Positions 8,563 through 19,251 of a stretch of DNA of 64,000 nt are shown in pieces. How positions within the stretch are numbered: position 1 is the first letter of the stretch; each line of letters opens with the position of its first letter. Source of the DNA: Rhizobiales bacterium SYSU XM002 (GTDB taxonomy: Bacteria > Pseudomonadota > Alphaproteobacteria > Rhizobiales > Beijerinckiaceae); contig VWVY01000001.1 in assembly GCA_009846685.1 (NCBI GenBank), positions 744,001-808,000 of the forward strand, read 5' to 3'. The notes beneath the pieces are model-generated. The model ran no database searches. It saw only the letters and a program-made list of their open reading frames with translations, and was not told the DNA's origin. A program made the position numbers and the translations under genes.

Positions 8563-9144
8563 TTACGACCCCAGCACCTTGTCGATCGCCGCAGCCACCT
8601 CGGTGATCGGCTTCATGCCATCGATCCGGGAAAGCTGACCCCGTCCCTCGTAGAACGGCGTCACCGCCGCCGTATCGCGGTTGTAGGCCGCGAGCCGCGT
8701 CTTGAAGACTTCGGGATCGTCGTCCTTGCGCACCGGCTGGCCGGCGGCCTTCGCATCTTCGGCCCGCTTGACGATACGGCCGACGAGTGCCGCCTGATCG
8801 ACTTCGAGTTCGATTACGGCGTCGAGCTTGAGATTCTGGTCGGCGAGAAGCTTTTCGAGCGCCTCAGCCTGCGCGACCGTGCGCGGGAACCCGTCGAGAA
8901 TGAACCCCTTCGCCGCATCCGCTTCGGCGATCCGGTCCTTGATGATGCCGATCACGATCTCGTCCGAGACCAGTCCGCCCGCTTCCATCACAGCCTTGGC
9001 CTGAAGACCGATCGGCGTAGCATTGGCCACGGCCGCGCGCAGCATGTCGCCGGTCGAAAGCTGGACGATGCCGTGCTTCTCGACAAGACGCGTCGCCTGA
9101 GTCCCCTTCCCCGCGCCGGGCGGTCCGAGCAGAATCAACCTCAT
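8563..9144 (-). CDS. adk: Adenylate kinase (short-LID form)
   Basis: This 193 aa enzyme catalyses ATP + AMP = 2 ADP in the cytoplasm. Visible motifs are the P-loop [10 protein letters not shown] (7-16), STGDMLR for AMP binding, [10 protein letters not shown] (about 80-89) and [18 protein letters not shown]. The last replaces the long zinc-type LID domain, so this is the short form common in alphaproteobacteria. The start overlaps the secY stop by four bases (ATGA), so it is coupled to secY. Confidence 0.97.
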   Translation of the reverse strand: MRLILLGPPGAGKGTQATRLVEKHGIVQLSTGDMLRAAVANATPIGLQAKAVMEAGGLVSDEIVIGIIKDRIAEADAAKGFILDGFPRTVAQAEALEKLLADQNLKLDAVIELEVDQAALVGRIVKRAEDAKAAGQPVRKDDDPEVFKTRLAAYNRDTAAVTPFYEGRGQLSRIDGMKPITEVAAAIDKVLGS

Positions 9145-10472
9145 CGTTTACTCCCCCTGAGCTTGGCCTTCTTGACGAGGCCCTCGTACTGATGCGCGAG
9201 CAAATAGCCGTGCACCTGGGCCACCGTATCCATCGTAACCGAAACCACGATCAGGATGGAGGTGCCCCCGAAGTAGAACGGAAGCGCAGCCGCCGAAATT
9301 AGAAATTCGGGTAACAGGCAGATCACGGTGAGATAGGCTGCGCCGATCACAGTGATGCGGGAGAGAACATAGTCGATGTATTGTGCGGTCTTCTCGCCGG
9401 GGCGGATGCCGGGAATGAAGCCGCCGTGCTTCTTCAGGTTGTCGGCAGTTTCAGTCGGGTTGAAGACGATCGCGGTGTAGAAGAACGCGAAGAAGATGAT
9501 CAGCGCCGCGTAGAGCAGCATGTAGAGCGGCCGGCCATGCCCGAGATAGGTGTTCATGGTCTGGAGCCACTGCGGGCCGCCCGTCTGCGCGAAGCTCGCG
9601 ATCGTCGTCGGCATCAGGAGGAGCGACGAGGCGAAGATCGGCGGAATAACGCCGGAAGTGTTGAGCTTGAGTGGCAGGAACGAGGTCTGGCCCTCGTAAA
9701 CCTTGTTGCCCATCTGCCGCTTCGGATAGTTGATGAGCAGCCGGCGCTGGGCGCGTTCCATGAAGACGATGAACGCAACGACCGCGACCGCCATGATCAT
9801 CACCGCGACGATCAGCCCGGCTGAAAGCGCACCTTGGCGGCTCAGTTCCAGCGTGCCGGCGATGGCGGACGGCAGTTCCGCAACGATACCGGCGAAGATG
9901 ATGAGCGACGTGCCGTTACCGATGCCGCGGCTCGTGATCTGTTCACCGAGCCACATCAGGAACAGCGTGCCGCCCGTCAGAGTGATGACGGTCGAGAGCA
10001 GGAAGAACGGCCCCGGATTCTGGACGATCGCGCCCGAAGTCTGAAGCCCCACGGCAATACCGTAGCTCTGGAAAAGGGCCAGCAACACCGTGAGATAGCG
10101 CGTGTATTGGTTGATCTGACGACGGCCGGCCTCGCCCTCCTTCTTGAGGGCCTCAAGCGTCGGCGACACGGTCGTCATCAGCTGAATGATGATCGAGGCC
10201 GAGATATAGGGCATGATGTTGAGCGCGAAGATCGCCAGACGCCCGACCGCACCGCCGGAGAACATGTTGAACAGCCCAAGCACCCCGGCCTGCTGCTGCT
10301 TGAACACATCCGCGAGCGCTTCCGGGTTGATGCCGGGCAGCGGAATATAGGTGCCGAGGCGATAGACCAACAGCGCGCCGAGCGTGAACCAGATACGCTT
10401 CTTCAGTTCCTCGGCTTTCGCCAGAGCGCCGAAATTCAGGTTTGCCGCAAGCTGTTCTGCTGCCGATGCCAT
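9141..10472 (-). CDS. secY: Protein translocase subunit SecY
   Basis: This 443 aa inner-membrane protein with ten predicted helices forms the Sec channel with SecE (also in this window) and SecG. Recognisable elements are the N-terminal amphipathic helix, [13 protein letters not shown] in TM1, the [28 protein letters not shown] plug/TM2 region, [15 protein letters not shown] in cytoplasmic loop C4, and GFIPGIRPG in loop C5. It follows rplO, separated by about 200 bases, and overlaps adk. Confidence 0.98.
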   Translation of the reverse strand: MASAAEQLAANLNFGALAKAEELKKRIWFTLGALLVYRLGTYIPLPGINPEALADVFKQQQAGVLGLFNMFSGGAVGRLAIFALNIMPYISASIIIQLMTTVSPTLEALKKEGEAGRRQINQYTRYLTVLLALFQSYGIAVGLQTSGAIVQNPGPFFLLSTVITLTGGTLFLMWLGEQITSRGIGNGTSLIIFAGIVAELPSAIAGTLELSRQGALSAGLIVAVMIMAVAVVAFIVFMERAQRRLLINYPKRQMGNKVYEGQTSFLPLKLNTSGVIPPIFASSLLLMPTTIASFAQTGGPQWLQTMNTYLGHGRPLYMLLYAALIIFFAFFYTAIVFNPTETADNLKKHGGFIPGIRPGEKTAQYIDYVLSRITVIGAAYLTVICLLPEFLISAAALPFYFGGTSILIVVSVTMDTVAQVHGYLLAHQYEGLVKKAKLRGSKR

Positions 10473-10668
10473 GTCAGACCCTGTCTCCGTCCCTGCCCGT
10501 GCATCCCGAGGGATTCAGCCGTGGCTTGATGGGAACGATCAGCGGGGCTCCGCCGGAGAATGCGGGCGCATGGGATGGCCTGCGCTCAGGAACCGGCGAA
10601 AGAGCTGTCGTTCTTCCGTCGAAATAAGATCGGCGCCGGAGTTTGTCACCCCGGCGCCGGAAGTTTCG

Positions 10669-11139
10669 TCAGGCAGTCGCCTCGGCGAGCAGCTTCACCG
10701 AGCCGCCGGCCTTCTCGATCGCGGCGACGGCACTCTTCGAGGCACGGAACACCTCGAATGCAAGCTTCGCCTTGAGTTCGCCAACGCCGAGAATCTTGAC
10801 GCCATCGCGCGGCTTCGAGCAGACGCCCGCCGCCACCAGCGTTTCGATCGTCACGGTCGCCTTCTTGTCGAGCTTGCCGGCATCGACGGCTTCCTGGATG
10901 CGGCCGAGGTTGACCTCGTTGAGGTCCTTCGCGCCGATATTGTTGAAGCCGCGCTTCGGCAGACGACGATGCAGCGGCATCTGACCGCCTTCGAAGCCCT
11001 TGATCGCGACGCCGGTGCGGGCCTTCTGACCCTTCACGCCGCGTCCGCCGGTCTTGCCCTTGCCGGAGCCGATACCACGGCCGACGCGCATGCGGGCCTT
11101 GGTCGCGCCTTCGTTGTCACGGAGGTCGGTAAGCTTCAT
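10669..11139 (-). CDS. rplO: 50S ribosomal protein L15
   Basis: This 156 aa protein begins [14 protein letters not shown] with the Gly/Lys-rich RNA-binding N-terminus ([22 protein letters not shown]) and a globular C-terminal half. L15 is an assembly protein contacting 23S rRNA near the peptidyl-transferase side. It follows rpmD by 10 bases. Its stop is 196 bases before secY, a gap holding only leader sequence. Confidence 0.97.
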   Translation of the reverse strand: MKLTDLRDNEGATKARMRVGRGIGSGKGKTGGRGVKGQKARTGVAIKGFEGGQMPLHRRLPKRGFNNIGAKDLNEVNLGRIQEAVDAGKLDKKATVTIETLVAAGVCSKPRDGVKILGVGELKAKLAFEVFRASKSAVAAIEKAGGSVKLLAEATA

Positions 11140-11149
11140 GTCCCCCTCC

Positions 11150-11344
11150 TCATTCTTCGACGATGCGGACCATGTGCGCGACCTTCGCGATCATCCCCCG
11201 GGTCGAGGGATTGTCAGGAAGCGTCGAGCGACGGCCGATCTTGTTGAGTTTCAAGCCGATCAGGGTCGCGCGCTGATCCTTCGGACGACGGATCGGCGAG
11301 GCGTACTGTTCGACAGTGACGGTCTTTGCGGGAGCTTTTGCCAT
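11150..11344 (-). CDS. rpmD: 50S ribosomal protein L30
   Basis: This 64 aa protein has the L30 signature [23 protein letters not shown] and ends HMVRIVEE. It is close to the E. coli length plus a short N-terminal extension ([11 protein letters not shown]). It lies between rpsE and rplO with gaps of about 10 bases on each side, as in other spc operons. Confidence 0.96.
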   Translation of the reverse strand: MAKAPAKTVTVEQYASPIRRPKDQRATLIGLKLNKIGRRSTLPDNPSTRGMIAKVAHMVRIVEE

Positions 11345-11354
11345 TGGTCAGCCC

Positions 11355-11957
11355 TCACGCGTCGACGGCTTCGCCCCCGTCGACGTCGCGACGGCGGGAC
11401 TGGAGCACGGAGACCTTGAGGCCACGGCGGGCCGCAACGGTACGCGGCGAATCTTCGGCCTTGAGGGCGTCGAAGGTAGCGCGCACCATGTTGTACGGGT
11501 TCGACGAGCCGAGCGACTTCGCGACGACGTCGTGCATGCCGAGGCATTCGAACACCGCGCGCATCGGGCCGCCGGCGATGATGCCGGTACCGGCCGGCGC
11601 GGCGCGGAGGAACACCTTGCCAGCGCCGTGGCGTCCGGGCACGTCGTGGTGCAGGGTGCGGCCGTCACGCAGCGGCACACGGATCAGCGCGCGCTTGGCG
11701 CTTTCCGTGGCCTTACGGATCGCTTCCGGCACTTCGCGGGCCTTGCCGTGGCCGAAGCCGACGCGGCCCTTCTGGTCACCGACGACCACGAGCGCGGCGA
11801 ACGCCATGCGGCGGCCACCCTTCACGGTCTTGGCGACGCGATTGATATGGACGAGGCGATCGACGAATTCGCTGTCGCGCTCTTCACGCTGGTCGCGGTC
11901 GCGACGCTCGCGGCCTTCACGGCCACGGCCGGAACCGCCTTCACGTTCTGCTGCCAT
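11355..11957 (-). CDS. rpsE: 30S ribosomal protein S5 with charged N-terminal extension
   Basis: This 200 aa protein has the S5 core (residues about 30-190): [43 protein letters not shown] and [12 protein letters not shown]5 lines the mRNA entry site and affects decoding fidelity. The first 30 residues are Gly/Arg/Glu-rich and absent from the E. coli protein, a common alphaproteobacterial feature. A 103-base gap separates it from rplR upstream. Confidence 0.97.
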   Translation of the reverse strand: MAAEREGGSGRGREGRERRDRDQREERDSEFVDRLVHINRVAKTVKGGRRMAFAALVVVGDQKGRVGFGHGKAREVPEAIRKATESAKRALIRVPLRDGRTLHHDVPGRHGAGKVFLRAAPAGTGIIAGGPMRAVFECLGMHDVVAKSLGSSNPYNMVRATFDALKAEDSPRTVAARRGLKVSVLQSRRRDVDGGEAVDA

Positions 11958-12060
11958 TTCTCTTTCCTTACTTGCGCGAAAGGCAATTGCCCCTCGCTCG
12001 CTTGGGTGCCGGGGGAAACGGAGTCATCCGAATCCCTTGCGCCGGCTTCTTAAAGCGGGA

Positions 12061-12420
12061 TCAGAAGTCGAGCCCGCCTTCACGCGCGCCTTCGGCCAGA
12101 GCCTTGACGCGGCCATGATAGATGTACTGCCCGCGATCGAACACGACAGACTTGATGCCTGCCTTGATCGCGCGCTCTGCGACGAGCTTGCCGATGGCCT
12201 TCGCGGCCTCGACATCGGCGCCGGTCTTGAGCTTGCCCTTGAGATCCTTCTCGACGGTCGAGGCCGCGACAACGGTCACGCCCTTCGCATCGTCGATGAT
12301 CTGGGCATAGATCTGCTTGGAGGAGCGGAAGACCGAGAGACGCGGACGGCCATTGGCCGCCGAGCGGATCTGGGCGCGGACACGCGCCTTGCGGCGCTCG
12401 TTCGTGGTAAGATGTGCCAT
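12061..12420 (-). CDS. rplR: 50S ribosomal protein L18
   Basis: This 119 aa protein has [31 protein letters not shown] and the C-terminal [19 protein letters not shown], all typical of L18. L18 delivers and anchors 5S rRNA in the central protuberance with L5 and L25. It lies between rplF and rpsE in normal spc order. Confidence 0.97.
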   Translation of the reverse strand: MAHLTTNERRKARVRAQIRSAANGRPRLSVFRSSKQIYAQIIDDAKGVTVVAASTVEKDLKGKLKTGADVEAAKAIGKLVAERAIKAGIKSVVFDRGQYIYHGRVKALAEGAREGGLDF

Positions 12421-12432
12421 GATGGGTCCGCC

Positions 12433-12966
12433 TTACTTCTTCTTGCCTTCCTTGCGGAAGATGAACTCGCCCTCGTACTTGACGCCCTTGCCCTTGAAGG
12501 GCTCGGGGCCACGCCAGGCGCGGATCTCCGCGGCGACCTGACCGACCTGCTGCCGGTCGATGCCCGAGACGACGATTTCCGTCGGCTTCGGAGTCACGAC
12601 CGTGATCCCGGTCGGGATCGGGAACAGGACCGGATGCGAATAACCGAGCGAGAGGTTGAGGTTCTTGCCCTCGACCGCCGCGCGATAGCCGACGCCGTTG
12701 ATCTCGAGCTTCTTCTCGAAGCCTTTGGTCACACCGACGACGATGTTGTTGATGCGGGCGCGCGAGGTGCCCCAGAGCGCGCGGGCGCGCTTGGTCTGGG
12801 TACGCGGATCGACCATGATCGCGTTGTTCTCGAGCTTGACCGAGACGTCATCGGGAACGACGAAGCTCAGTTCACCCTTCGGACCCTTGACCGAGACCGT
12901 CTGGCCATCGACCTTGGGGGTAGCGCCGGCCGGGATTTCGACCGGCTTCTTGCCGACTTTCGACAT
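12433..12966 (-). CDS. rplF: 50S ribosomal protein L6
   Basis: This 177 aa protein has two tandem alpha/beta repeats of about 80 residues each, beginning [12 protein letters not shown]. The family signature [24 protein letters not shown] is at the C-terminus. L6 sits near the sarcin-ricin loop and factor-binding site. It is flanked by rpsH and rplR with short gaps. Confidence 0.97.
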   Translation of the reverse strand: MSKVGKKPVEIPAGATPKVDGQTVSVKGPKGELSFVVPDDVSVKLENNAIMVDPRTQTKRARALWGTSRARINNIVVGVTKGFEKKLEINGVGYRAAVEGKNLNLSLGYSHPVLFPIPTGITVVTPKPTEIVVSGIDRQQVGQVAAEIRAWRGPEPFKGKGVKYEGEFIFRKEGKKK

Positions 12967-12989
12967 GGAAACCTCCTCTCCCGGTTCGC

Positions 12990-13388
12990 TTAGAAGACAG
13001 TGCAGAGCAGTTCGCCGCCGACATTCTTGTCGCGGGCGTCATGATCGGCCATCACGCCCGACGGCGTGGAGACGATCGTGATGCCGAGGCCATTGGCCAC
13101 GCGCGGCAGGCTGTCGACCGGGCAGTAAACGCGGCGGCCCGGCTTCGAGACGCGCTTGATCTCGCGGATCGCCGGGGCGCCCTCGAAATACTTCAGCTCG
13201 ATATCGAATTCGGTTCGACCGTTGTCGAACTGCGTCTCGGAATAGCCGCGGATATAGCCCTCGGCCTTGAGAACATCGAGAACGCGCGCACGCAGCTTGG
13301 AGCCCGGCGTCGAGACGCGGGACTTCTTACGCATCTGCGCGTTGCGAATGCGGGTGAGCATATCGCCCAGAGGATCATTCATCGACAT
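12990..13388 (-). CDS. rpsH: 30S ribosomal protein S8
   Basis: This 132 aa protein begins [18 protein letters not shown] and ends with the S8 signature [26 protein letters not shown]8 binds helix 21 of 16S rRNA. In many bacteria it represses the spc operon by binding the rplE-rplX region of its own mRNA. No copy of that site could be confirmed here by eye. Confidence 0.97.
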   Translation of the reverse strand: MSMNDPLGDMLTRIRNAQMRKKSRVSTPGSKLRARVLDVLKAEGYIRGYSETQFDNGRTEFDIELKYFEGAPAIREIKRVSKPGRRVYCPVDSLPRVANGLGITIVSTPSGVMADHDARDKNVGGELLCTVF

Positions 13389-13400
13389 GGATGCGCCTCC

Positions 13401-13706
13401 TTACCAGCTGGACTTAACGAGGCCCGGAACGAGCCCCTTGTTGCCGAGTTCGCGCAGCGCGATACGGCTCATCTTGAACTTGCGGTACACGGCGCGCGAA
13501 CGGCCCGAAACCTCGCAACGGAGGCGGACACGGTTCCCGGCCGAATTGCGCGGCAGTTCGGCGAGCTTCAGGGTCGCGGCAATGCGCTCCTCGAAAGCGG
13601 CTTCCTTGTTCATAATGGTCGCCTTCAGAGCAGCCCGCTTCTCGGCATATTGCTTCACGAGCTTCTGCCGGCGGTTGTTCTTTTCGACCATGCCTTTTTT
13701 GGCCAT
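13401..13706 (-). CDS. rpsN: 30S ribosomal protein S14, zinc-independent form
   Basis: This 101 aa protein is the long form (E. coli type), lacking the CxxC pairs of zinc-binding S14. Only a single Cys in [26 protein letters not shown] is visible. It ends [11 protein letters not shown], as the family requires. S14 assembles late into the 30S head. Confidence 0.97.
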   Translation of the reverse strand: MAKKGMVEKNNRRQKLVKQYAEKRAALKATIMNKEAAFEERIAATLKLAELPRNSAGNRVRLRCEVSGRSRAVYRKFKMSRIALRELGNKGLVPGLVKSSW

Positions 13707-13755
13707 CTATTTCACTCCTGGTTTCCGCGTCTAAGCGAAAGGGCTGACCCTGGGC

Positions 13756-14316
13756 TTACTGCCGGAACGGGAAGTTGAACAATTTGAGGAGAGCACGGGC
13801 TTCCTCATCGGTTTTCGCGGTGGTGCAGACGATCACGTCCATGCCCCAGATCTGATCAACCTTGTCGTAGTTGATCTCCGGGAACACGATGTGCTCCTTG
13901 ATGCCCATCGCGTAGTTACCGCGCCCGTCGAAGGACTTGCCGTTGAGGCCGCGGAAGTCGCGAACGCGCGGCAGCGCGATCGTGATGAGACGATCGAGAA
14001 ATTCGTACATACGCGCCTGGCGCAGCGTCACCTTGGCGCCGATCGGCATGTTCTCGCGCAGCTTGAACTGCGCGATCGCCTTGCGAGCGCGTGTGATGAC
14101 CGGCTTCTGGCCGGCGATGGCCGCGAGATCGGCCGCCGCGACGGAGGCCTTCTTGGAATCGCCCGTCGACTCACCGACGCCCATGTTCAGGACGATCTTC
14201 TCGATCTTCGGGATTTCCATGACGTTCTTGTAGCCGAACTGCTCCTGCATCTTCGGCACGACCACGTCGCGGTAGTATTTCTTGAGCCGGGGCTCGTAAT
14301 TGGTGACATCAAGCAT
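13756..14316 (-). CDS. rplE: 50S ribosomal protein L5
   Basis: This 186 aa protein has [36 protein letters not shown] and [18 protein letters not shown]5 binds 5S rRNA and contacts S13 and P-site tRNA in the central protuberance. Its ATG overlaps the end of rplX by eight bases, so the two are translationally coupled. Confidence 0.97.
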   Translation of the reverse strand: MLDVTNYEPRLKKYYRDVVVPKMQEQFGYKNVMEIPKIEKIVLNMGVGESTGDSKKASVAAADLAAIAGQKPVITRARKAIAQFKLRENMPIGAKVTLRQARMYEFLDRLITIALPRVRDFRGLNGKSFDGRGNYAMGIKEHIVFPEINYDKVDQIWGMDVIVCTTAKTDEEARALLKLFNFPFRQ

Positions 14317-14626
14317 CGATCAGATCCCCCGAACGCTTGGCGAAACGGACCTTGCGGCCATCCTCGAGCGTCTTGAACCCGACGCGGCTCGGCTTGCCGT
14401 CCTTCGGATCGGCGATCGCGAGGTTGGAAAGATCGATCGAGCCTTCCTTCGAGATGATGCCGCCCTGCTGGCTCTGGGTCTGGCGCTGATGCTTCTTGAT
14501 CATCGCCACACCGCGCACCACGGCACGGCCCTCGGCCGGACGGACCTCAAGCACTTCGCCCGACTTGCCCTTGTCACGGCCTGAAATGACGACGACGCGA
14601 TCGCCCTTCTTGATTTTCGCAGCCAT
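14309..14626 (-). CDS. rplX: 50S ribosomal protein L24
   Basis: This 105 aa protein starts at ATG 14626. It has a KOW motif ([23 protein letters not shown]) and an SH3-like core, and it starts assembly of the large subunit near the 5' end of 23S rRNA. The start shares one base with the rplN stop (TAATG), and the end overlaps rplE by eight bases. The frame is open further upstream within rplN, but that sequence is not conserved and was excluded. Confidence 0.96.
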   Translation of the reverse strand: MAAKIKKGDRVVVISGRDKGKSGEVLEVRPAEGRAVVRGVAMIKKHQRQTQSQQGGIISKEGSIDLSNLAIADPKDGKPSRVGFKTLEDGRKVRFAKRSGDLIDA

Positions 14627-14994
14627 TACAGCACCTCCGGCGCGAGCGAAATGATCTTCATATGCTGGCGGGCGCGCAGTTCGCGCGGCACCGGCCCGAA
14701 GATACGGGTGCCGATCGGCTCCTTCTGATTGTTGATCAGAACGGCCGCGTTGGAATCGAAGCGGATCACCGAACCATCGGCGCGCTTGATATCCTTCGCC
14801 GTACGAACGACGACCGCCTTCATGACGTCGCCCTTCTTCACGCGGCCCTTGGGAATGGCTTCCTTGATCGACACCACGATGATGTCGCCGACGCCGGCAT
14901 ACTTCCGCTTCGAGCCGCCGAGCACCTTGATGCACATGACGCGGCGCGCGCCGGAATTATCGGCAACGTCGAGATTGGTTTGCATCTGGATCAT
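14626..14994 (-). CDS. rplN: 50S ribosomal protein L14
   Basis: This 122 aa protein begins [30 protein letters not shown], the invariant L14 N-terminus, and ends [11 protein letters not shown]14 forms intersubunit bridges with 16S rRNA and is the docking site for the silencing factor RsfS. It is unusually far (181 bases) from rpsQ upstream. Confidence 0.98.
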   Translation of the reverse strand: MIQMQTNLDVADNSGARRVMCIKVLGGSKRKYAGVGDIIVVSIKEAIPKGRVKKGDVMKAVVVRTAKDIKRADGSVIRFDSNAAVLINNQKEPIGTRIFGPVPRELRARQHMKIISLAPEVL

Positions 14995-15058
14995 GAGATG
15001 ATCCTTCCTTTCCTTCAGATCGGTTTCCGGCGACCCAAGGCCCCGGACTACGCCTGAC

Positions 15059-15081
15059 GAGGGAGCGCAAAACGCCCCCTC
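15059..15081 (-). other. Hairpin in the rpsQ-rplN gap
   Basis: The minus strand reads GAGGGGGCGTTTTGCGCTCCCTC, a stem of GAGGG/CCCTC plus GCG/CGC around a TTTTG loop. It sits in the 181-base gap between rpsQ and rplN, which are close together in most S10/spc clusters. No T-run follows. The rest of the gap shows no gene. Confidence 0.45.
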
Positions 15082-15175
15082 CCCCTGAAACCTTGCGGCT
15101 TCATGTTTCGGTATTCACTCGCTATCGCGAAGCGCGAAGCCCTAGACGCTTCACGCCCAAAGCACAAGAGCGAAA

Positions 15176-15418
15176 TTAGGCCTTCTGCTCGCCCGCCAGG
15201 ACAACCCAGCGCTTGAGCTTCGACATCGGACGGGTTTCCTCGATGAAAACCTCGTCACCCACCTTGCAGGCATTCGCCTCGTCGTGGGCATGGTAGTTCT
15301 TGGTGCGGCGCACCGTCTTCTTCAGCAGCGGATGGGTGAAGCGGCGCTCCACCTTGACCACGACCGTTTTGTTCTGGACATCGCTGACGACGACGCCCTG
15401 GAGAACGCGCTTCGGCAT
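15176..15418 (-). CDS. rpsQ: 30S ribosomal protein S17
   Basis: This 80 aa protein starts at [13 protein letters not shown] behind GAGGAGAAAGAA. Signature features are [31 protein letters not shown] and [21 protein letters not shown]17 binds 16S rRNA early in 30S assembly. It follows rpmC by about 10 bases. The upstream extension of this frame is not conserved. Confidence 0.97.
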   Translation of the reverse strand: MPKRVLQGVVVSDVQNKTVVVKVERRFTHPLLKKTVRRTKNYHAHDEANACKVGDEVFIEETRPMSKLKRWVVLAGEQKA

Positions 15419-15428
15419 TTCTTTCTCC

Positions 15429-15644
15429 TCAGCCCTTCGCCGCGGCGGCGAGTTTGGAACGCTGGATGGTCTTGACGCGCGCGACGTCGCGGCGGACCTC
15501 GCGGACTCGCGACATGTTCTCAAGCTGGCCCGTCGCACGCTGGAAGCGCAGGTTGAACTGCTCCTTCTTCAGCTTGACGAGCTCGTCCTGAAGCTGGTCG
15601 ACCGTCATCACGCGAAGGTCGGAAAGACGCTGGCTGGCTTTCAT
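15429..15644 (-). CDS. rpmC: 50S ribosomal protein L29
   Basis: This 71 aa two-helix protein has [39 protein letters not shown] and an Ala-rich end. L29 lies next to L23 at the polypeptide exit, where trigger factor and SRP dock. It has standard length and position between rplP and rpsQ. Confidence 0.97.
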   Translation of the reverse strand: MKASQRLSDLRVMTVDQLQDELVKLKKEQFNLRFQRATGQLENMSRVREVRRDVARVKTIQRSKLAAAAKG

Positions 15645-15655
15645 CTTGCCCTCCC

Positions 15656-16069
15656 TTATTCGGCGATGCGCTGGACGAAGCGCGTCTTCATCGGCAGCTT
15701 GGCCGCCGCGAGGGTCAGCGCCTCACGCGCGAGTTCCACGTCGACGCCGCCGATCTCGAACATGATCTTGCCCGGCCGGATCTTGCACATCCAGTATTCC
15801 GGCGAGCCCTTGCCCGAGCCCATGCGGACTTCGGCCGGCTTCTTCGACACCGGAACGTCCGGGAACACGCGGATCCAGACGCGGCCAGCACGCTTCATGT
15901 GGCGGGTCATCGCGCGGCGGGCCGCCTCGATCTGACGCGCCGTGATGCGCTCCGGGTCCATCGCCTTGAGGCCGAACTCGCCGAAGGCAAGCTCGAAACC
16001 GCCCTTGGCTACGCCCTTCACACGGCCTTTGAACTGCTTACGAAACTTCGTACGCTTGGGTTGCAACAT
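15656..16069 (-). CDS. rplP: 50S ribosomal protein L16
   Basis: This 137 aa protein begins [16 protein letters not shown] and has the signature [24 protein letters not shown]16 helps position the acceptor arm of A-site tRNA. The conserved loop MGSGKG, whose Arg is hydroxylated in some bacteria, is preceded by VRMGSG, so that Arg is retained. It lies between rpsC and rpmC. Confidence 0.98.
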   Translation of the reverse strand: MLQPKRTKFRKQFKGRVKGVAKGGFELAFGEFGLKAMDPERITARQIEAARRAMTRHMKRAGRVWIRVFPDVPVSKKPAEVRMGSGKGSPEYWMCKIRPGKIMFEIGGVDVELAREALTLAAAKLPMKTRFVQRIAE

Positions 16070-16081
16070 GGTTCAATCTCC

Positions 16082-16789
16082 TCACGCCGCTTCCGGCGCG
16101 CGGCGGCCCTGCGAACGCTGATCCGAACCTTCGGCGCGCTTGTCCTGCGCCATCGGATCGTGTTCGAGGATCTCGCCCTTGAAAATCCAGACCTTGATGC
16201 CGCAGGTGCCATAGGCCGTGTGGGCCGTGGCGACACCATAATCGACATCGGCGCGCAGCGTGTGCAGCGGCACGCGGCCTTCGCGATACCATTCGACGCG
16301 CGCGATTTCCGCGCCGCCGAGACGGCCTGCCGCGACGATCTTGATGCCTTCGGCGCCAAGACGCATCGCCGACTGAACGGCACGCTTCATCGCACGACGG
16401 AACGCCACGCGGCGCTCAAGCTGCTGGGCGATCGAGTCGGCGACCAGCGTCGCATCGACTTCCGGCTTGCGAACCTCGACGATGTTCAGAGCGACTTCGC
16501 TCTTGGTCATCTGCGAGATCTGCTTGCGCAGCTTGTCGATGTCGGCGCCCTTCTTGCCGATCACCACGCCCGGACGGGCGGAGTGGATCGTCACGCGGCA
16601 CTTCTTGTGCGGACGCTCGACGATGATCTTCGAAACGGCCGCCTGCTTGAGGAGCTTCATCAGCTCTTCGCGGATCTTGAAGTCCTCATGCAGCATCGGG
16701 CCGTACTCGGACGAGTTCGCATACCAGCGGCTGTCCCAGGTGCGGTTGATGCCGAGGCGCAGACCGATCGGATTGACTTTCTGGCCCAT
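16082..16789 (-). CDS. rpsC: 30S ribosomal protein S3
   Basis: This 235 aa protein begins [22 protein letters not shown]. It contains a KH domain ([29 protein letters not shown], about 60-90) and a C-terminal S3 domain ([27 protein letters not shown]). A basic, disordered tail of about 20 residues follows. S3 forms part of the mRNA entry helicase site with S4 and S5. Confidence 0.98.
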   Translation of the reverse strand: MGQKVNPIGLRLGINRTWDSRWYANSSEYGPMLHEDFKIREELMKLLKQAAVSKIIVERPHKKCRVTIHSARPGVVIGKKGADIDKLRKQISQMTKSEVALNIVEVRKPEVDATLVADSIAQQLERRVAFRRAMKRAVQSAMRLGAEGIKIVAAGRLGGAEIARVEWYREGRVPLHTLRADVDYGVATAHTAYGTCGIKVWIFKGEILEHDPMAQDKRAEGSDQRSQGRRAPEAA

Positions 16790-16792
16790 GGC

Positions 16793-17170
16793 TTACTCCT
16801 CACCCTTCTGACGGACGACGATGGTGATGTTCGAGAACGGCTTCGTCACGCGCCCGGTACGGCCGCGGCCGTGGAACTGGATGCGCTTCATGACGATCGA
16901 CTTGCCGACGAAGGCCTGGCTCACCACCAGCTCGTCGATGTCGAGATCATGGTTGTTCTCGGCATTCGCGATCGCGCTCTCGAGGCACTTCTTCACATCC
17001 TTGGCGATGCGCTTCTGGCTGAACTCGAGATCGGCGAGCGCGGCCTGAACCTTCTTGCCGCGGATAAGCTGGGCGACGAGGTTGAGCTTCTGGGGGCTCA
17101 CGCGGAGATTCCGCGCAACCGCCTTGGCTTCGGTATCAGCCTCGCGCCGGATATTGGCAACCTGGCCCAT
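16793..17170 (-). CDS. rplV: 50S ribosomal protein L22
   Basis: This 125 aa protein starts at ATG 17170 ([16 protein letters not shown]). [20 protein letters not shown] and the C-terminal beta-hairpin around [20 protein letters not shown] reach into the exit tunnel, the hairpin altered in macrolide-resistant mutants elsewhere. Upstream in-frame codons overlap rpsS and are not conserved. Three bases separate it from rpsC. Confidence 0.97.
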   Translation of the reverse strand: MGQVANIRREADTEAKAVARNLRVSPQKLNLVAQLIRGKKVQAALADLEFSQKRIAKDVKKCLESAIANAENNHDLDIDELVVSQAFVGKSIVMKRIQFHGRGRTGRVTKPFSNITIVVRQKGEE

Positions 17171-17171
17171 G

Positions 17172-17450
17172 TTACTTCCTCTTCGCCTTCTTGTCGGCGG
17201 CATGGCCGTAGTAGGTACGGGTCGGCGCGAATTCGCCGAACTTCATGCCCACCATCTCTTCCGAGACGTTCACCGGAACGTGCTTGGCGCCGTTGTAGAC
17301 GCCGAACGTGAGACCGACGAACTGCGGGAGGATCGTGGAGCGGCGGCTCCAGATCTTGATGACATCGTTGCGACCAGAGGCCCGGGCGGCCTCTGCCTTC
17401 TTCAGAAGGTATCCGTCAACGAACGGACCTTTCCAAACTGAACGCGGCAT
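17172..17450 (-). CDS. rpsS: 30S ribosomal protein S19
   Basis: This 92 aa protein begins [18 protein letters not shown] and contains [24 protein letters not shown] and [20 protein letters not shown]19 sits at the top of the 30S head with S13. The initiator ATG is set by the conserved MPRSVWKGP. Its stop is one base before the rplV ATG. Confidence 0.97.
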   Translation of the reverse strand: MPRSVWKGPFVDGYLLKKAEAARASGRNDVIKIWSRRSTILPQFVGLTFGVYNGAKHVPVNVSEEMVGMKFGEFAPTRTYYGHAADKKAKRK

Positions 17451-17460
17451 GAGCCTCTCC

Positions 17461-18297
17461 TTACTTCTTACGAGCGTGGCGCGACGACACGATGAAGCGG
17501 TCGGTGCGCTTGTTCGAACGCGTCTTCTTGCCCTTGGTCGGCTTGCCCCACGGGGTGACCGGGTTGCGACCGCCCGAGGTGCGGCCTTCACCACCGCCGT
17601 GCGGATGGTCGACCGGGTTCATGGCAACGCCGCGATTGTGCGGACGGAAGCCGAGCCAGCGATTACGGCCCGCCTTGCCAAGCGAGATGTTCATGTGATC
17701 CGGGTTCGACACCGCGCCGATCGTGGCGAAGCACTGGCCGGACACGAGACGCTGCTCGCCCGAGTTGAGACGCAGAATGACGTAGCCCTGGTCACGACCG
17801 ACGATCTGGGCATAGGTGCCCGCCGAACGCGCGATCTGGCCACCCTTGCCGATCTTGATCTCCACATTGTGGACGATCGTGCCGACCGGAATGTTGGCCA
17901 CCGGCATCGCGTTGCCCGGCTTGATGTCGACGCTCTCGCCGGCAACAACGCTGTCGCCGACATTCAGGCGCTGCGGCGCCAGAATGTAGCTCTGCGTGCC
18001 ATCCGCATACTTGATGAGGGCGATGAACGAGGTGCGGTTCGGGTCATACTCGAGCCGCTCGACGACCGCCGCCATGCCCAGCTTGCCGCGACGCTTGAAA
18101 TCGACGAGGCGATAGGCCTGCTTGTGGCCGCCGCCGCGGAAGCGGACGGTGACGCGGCCGAGGTTGTTGCGGCCGCCCTTGCTGCCCTGCCCCTCGGTGA
18201 GGCCCTTGACCGGCTTGCCCTTGTAGAGGTCCGAGCGATCCACCAGCACGAGCTGGCGCATCGACGGGGTGACGGGATTGTATTGCTTCAGTGCCAT
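17461..18297 (-). CDS. rplB: 50S ribosomal protein L2
   Basis: This 278 aa protein begins [17 protein letters not shown]. It carries the SH3/OB RNA-binding core and the C-terminal signature [21 protein letters not shown], with the conserved His close to the peptidyl-transferase centre. L2 is needed for subunit joining. It is flanked by rplW and rpsS. Confidence 0.98.
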   Translation of the reverse strand: MALKQYNPVTPSMRQLVLVDRSDLYKGKPVKGLTEGQGSKGGRNNLGRVTVRFRGGGHKQAYRLVDFKRRGKLGMAAVVERLEYDPNRTSFIALIKYADGTQSYILAPQRLNVGDSVVAGESVDIKPGNAMPVANIPVGTIVHNVEIKIGKGGQIARSAGTYAQIVGRDQGYVILRLNSGEQRLVSGQCFATIGAVSNPDHMNISLGKAGRNRWLGFRPHNRGVAMNPVDHPHGGGEGRTSGGRNPVTPWGKPTKGKKTRSNKRTDRFIVSSRHARKK

Positions 18298-18313
18298 TTC
18301 AGTCTCTCCCGTC

Positions 18314-18610
18314 TCACAGGCCGGTCGTGACGTCGATGGTGTGGCCCTCGGCAAGGGTCACGACCGCCTTCTTGACGTCCGACTGCTGGCCCACGGTGCC
18401 GCGGAAGCGCTTCACCTTGCCCTTGCGGACGAGGGTGTTGACGCTCACGACCTTGACGTCGAACAGCTTCTCGACGGCCAGCTTGATCTGCGGCTTCGTC
18501 GCGGTCTTGGCGACCTTGAAGACAACCTTGTTGTGCTCGGAGAGCGCGGTCGCCTTCTCGGTAATCACCGGCGAAAGGATAACGTCGAACAGCTTCGGAT
18601 CGATGCTCAT
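18314..18610 (-). CDS. rplW: 50S ribosomal protein L23
   Basis: This 98 aa protein has [37 protein letters not shown] and [24 protein letters not shown]23 is the docking protein for trigger factor and SRP at the tunnel exit. The exposed Val-Glu docking patch region (AVEKLF) is present. Standard length. Confidence 0.97.
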   Translation of the reverse strand: MSIDPKLFDVILSPVITEKATALSEHNKVVFKVAKTATKPQIKLAVEKLFDVKVVSVNTLVRKGKVKRFRGTVGQQSDVKKAVVTLAEGHTIDVTTGL

Positions 18611-18622
18611 GATCGTCTCTCC

Positions 18623-19246
18623 TTAGCCCGCGAGGCGCGCATTGAGCGCGTCCAGCGCGTCGGTGGTCAGCACGAGCTTCTCACGACGCAGGATGTCATA
18701 GACGTTGATGCCCTGAACCGGCAGCACGTCGATGTTCGGGATGGCGCGCGAGGCAAGGACGAAGTTGTCCTGAAGCGCCGCACCGCCGATGATCAGCGCA
18801 TTGCCGAGACCAAGCTTGCCAAAGGTGGCGAGCAGCTCCTTGGTCTTCGGGGTCGCGACCTCGGCCTTGTCGAGAACCACGATCTGGCTCTCCTTGGCCT
18901 TGGCGGACAGCGCAAGCTTGAGCGCCAGCACACGCACCTTCTTCGGCAGATCATGCGCATGGGACCGCGCGATCGGGCCGAAGGCGCGACCACCGCCGCG
19001 GAACTGCGGCGCCTTGGCCGAGCCATGACGGGCGTTGCCGGTGCCCTTCTGCTTGTAGAGCTTCTTGGTGGTACGGTTGATCGTCGAGCGTTCCTGCGCC
19101 TGATGCGTGCCCGCCTGGCGCTTGGCCAGCTGGTAACGCACCATGCGGTGAAGGATGTCCGCGCGCGGCTCAAGGCCGAACAGGGCCTCCGCCAGCTCGA
19201 CGGTGCCGGCTTCCTTGCCGGCCAAAGTGGTGATCGCGAGTTTCAT
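18623..19246 (-). CDS. rplD: 50S ribosomal protein L4
   Basis: This 207 aa protein has the tunnel loop [30 protein letters not shown] (about residues 60-95). L4 binds 23S rRNA early. In gammaproteobacteria it also represses its own S10 operon, and no comparable leader was recognised here. Five bases separate its stop side from rplC. Confidence 0.98.
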   Translation of the reverse strand: MKLAITTLAGKEAGTVELAEALFGLEPRADILHRMVRYQLAKRQAGTHQAQERSTINRTTKKLYKQKGTGNARHGSAKAPQFRGGGRAFGPIARSHAHDLPKKVRVLALKLALSAKAKESQIVVLDKAEVATPKTKELLATFGKLGLGNALIIGGAALQDNFVLASRAIPNIDVLPVQGINVYDILRREKLVLTTDALDALNARLAG

Positions 19247-19251
19247 CGCTC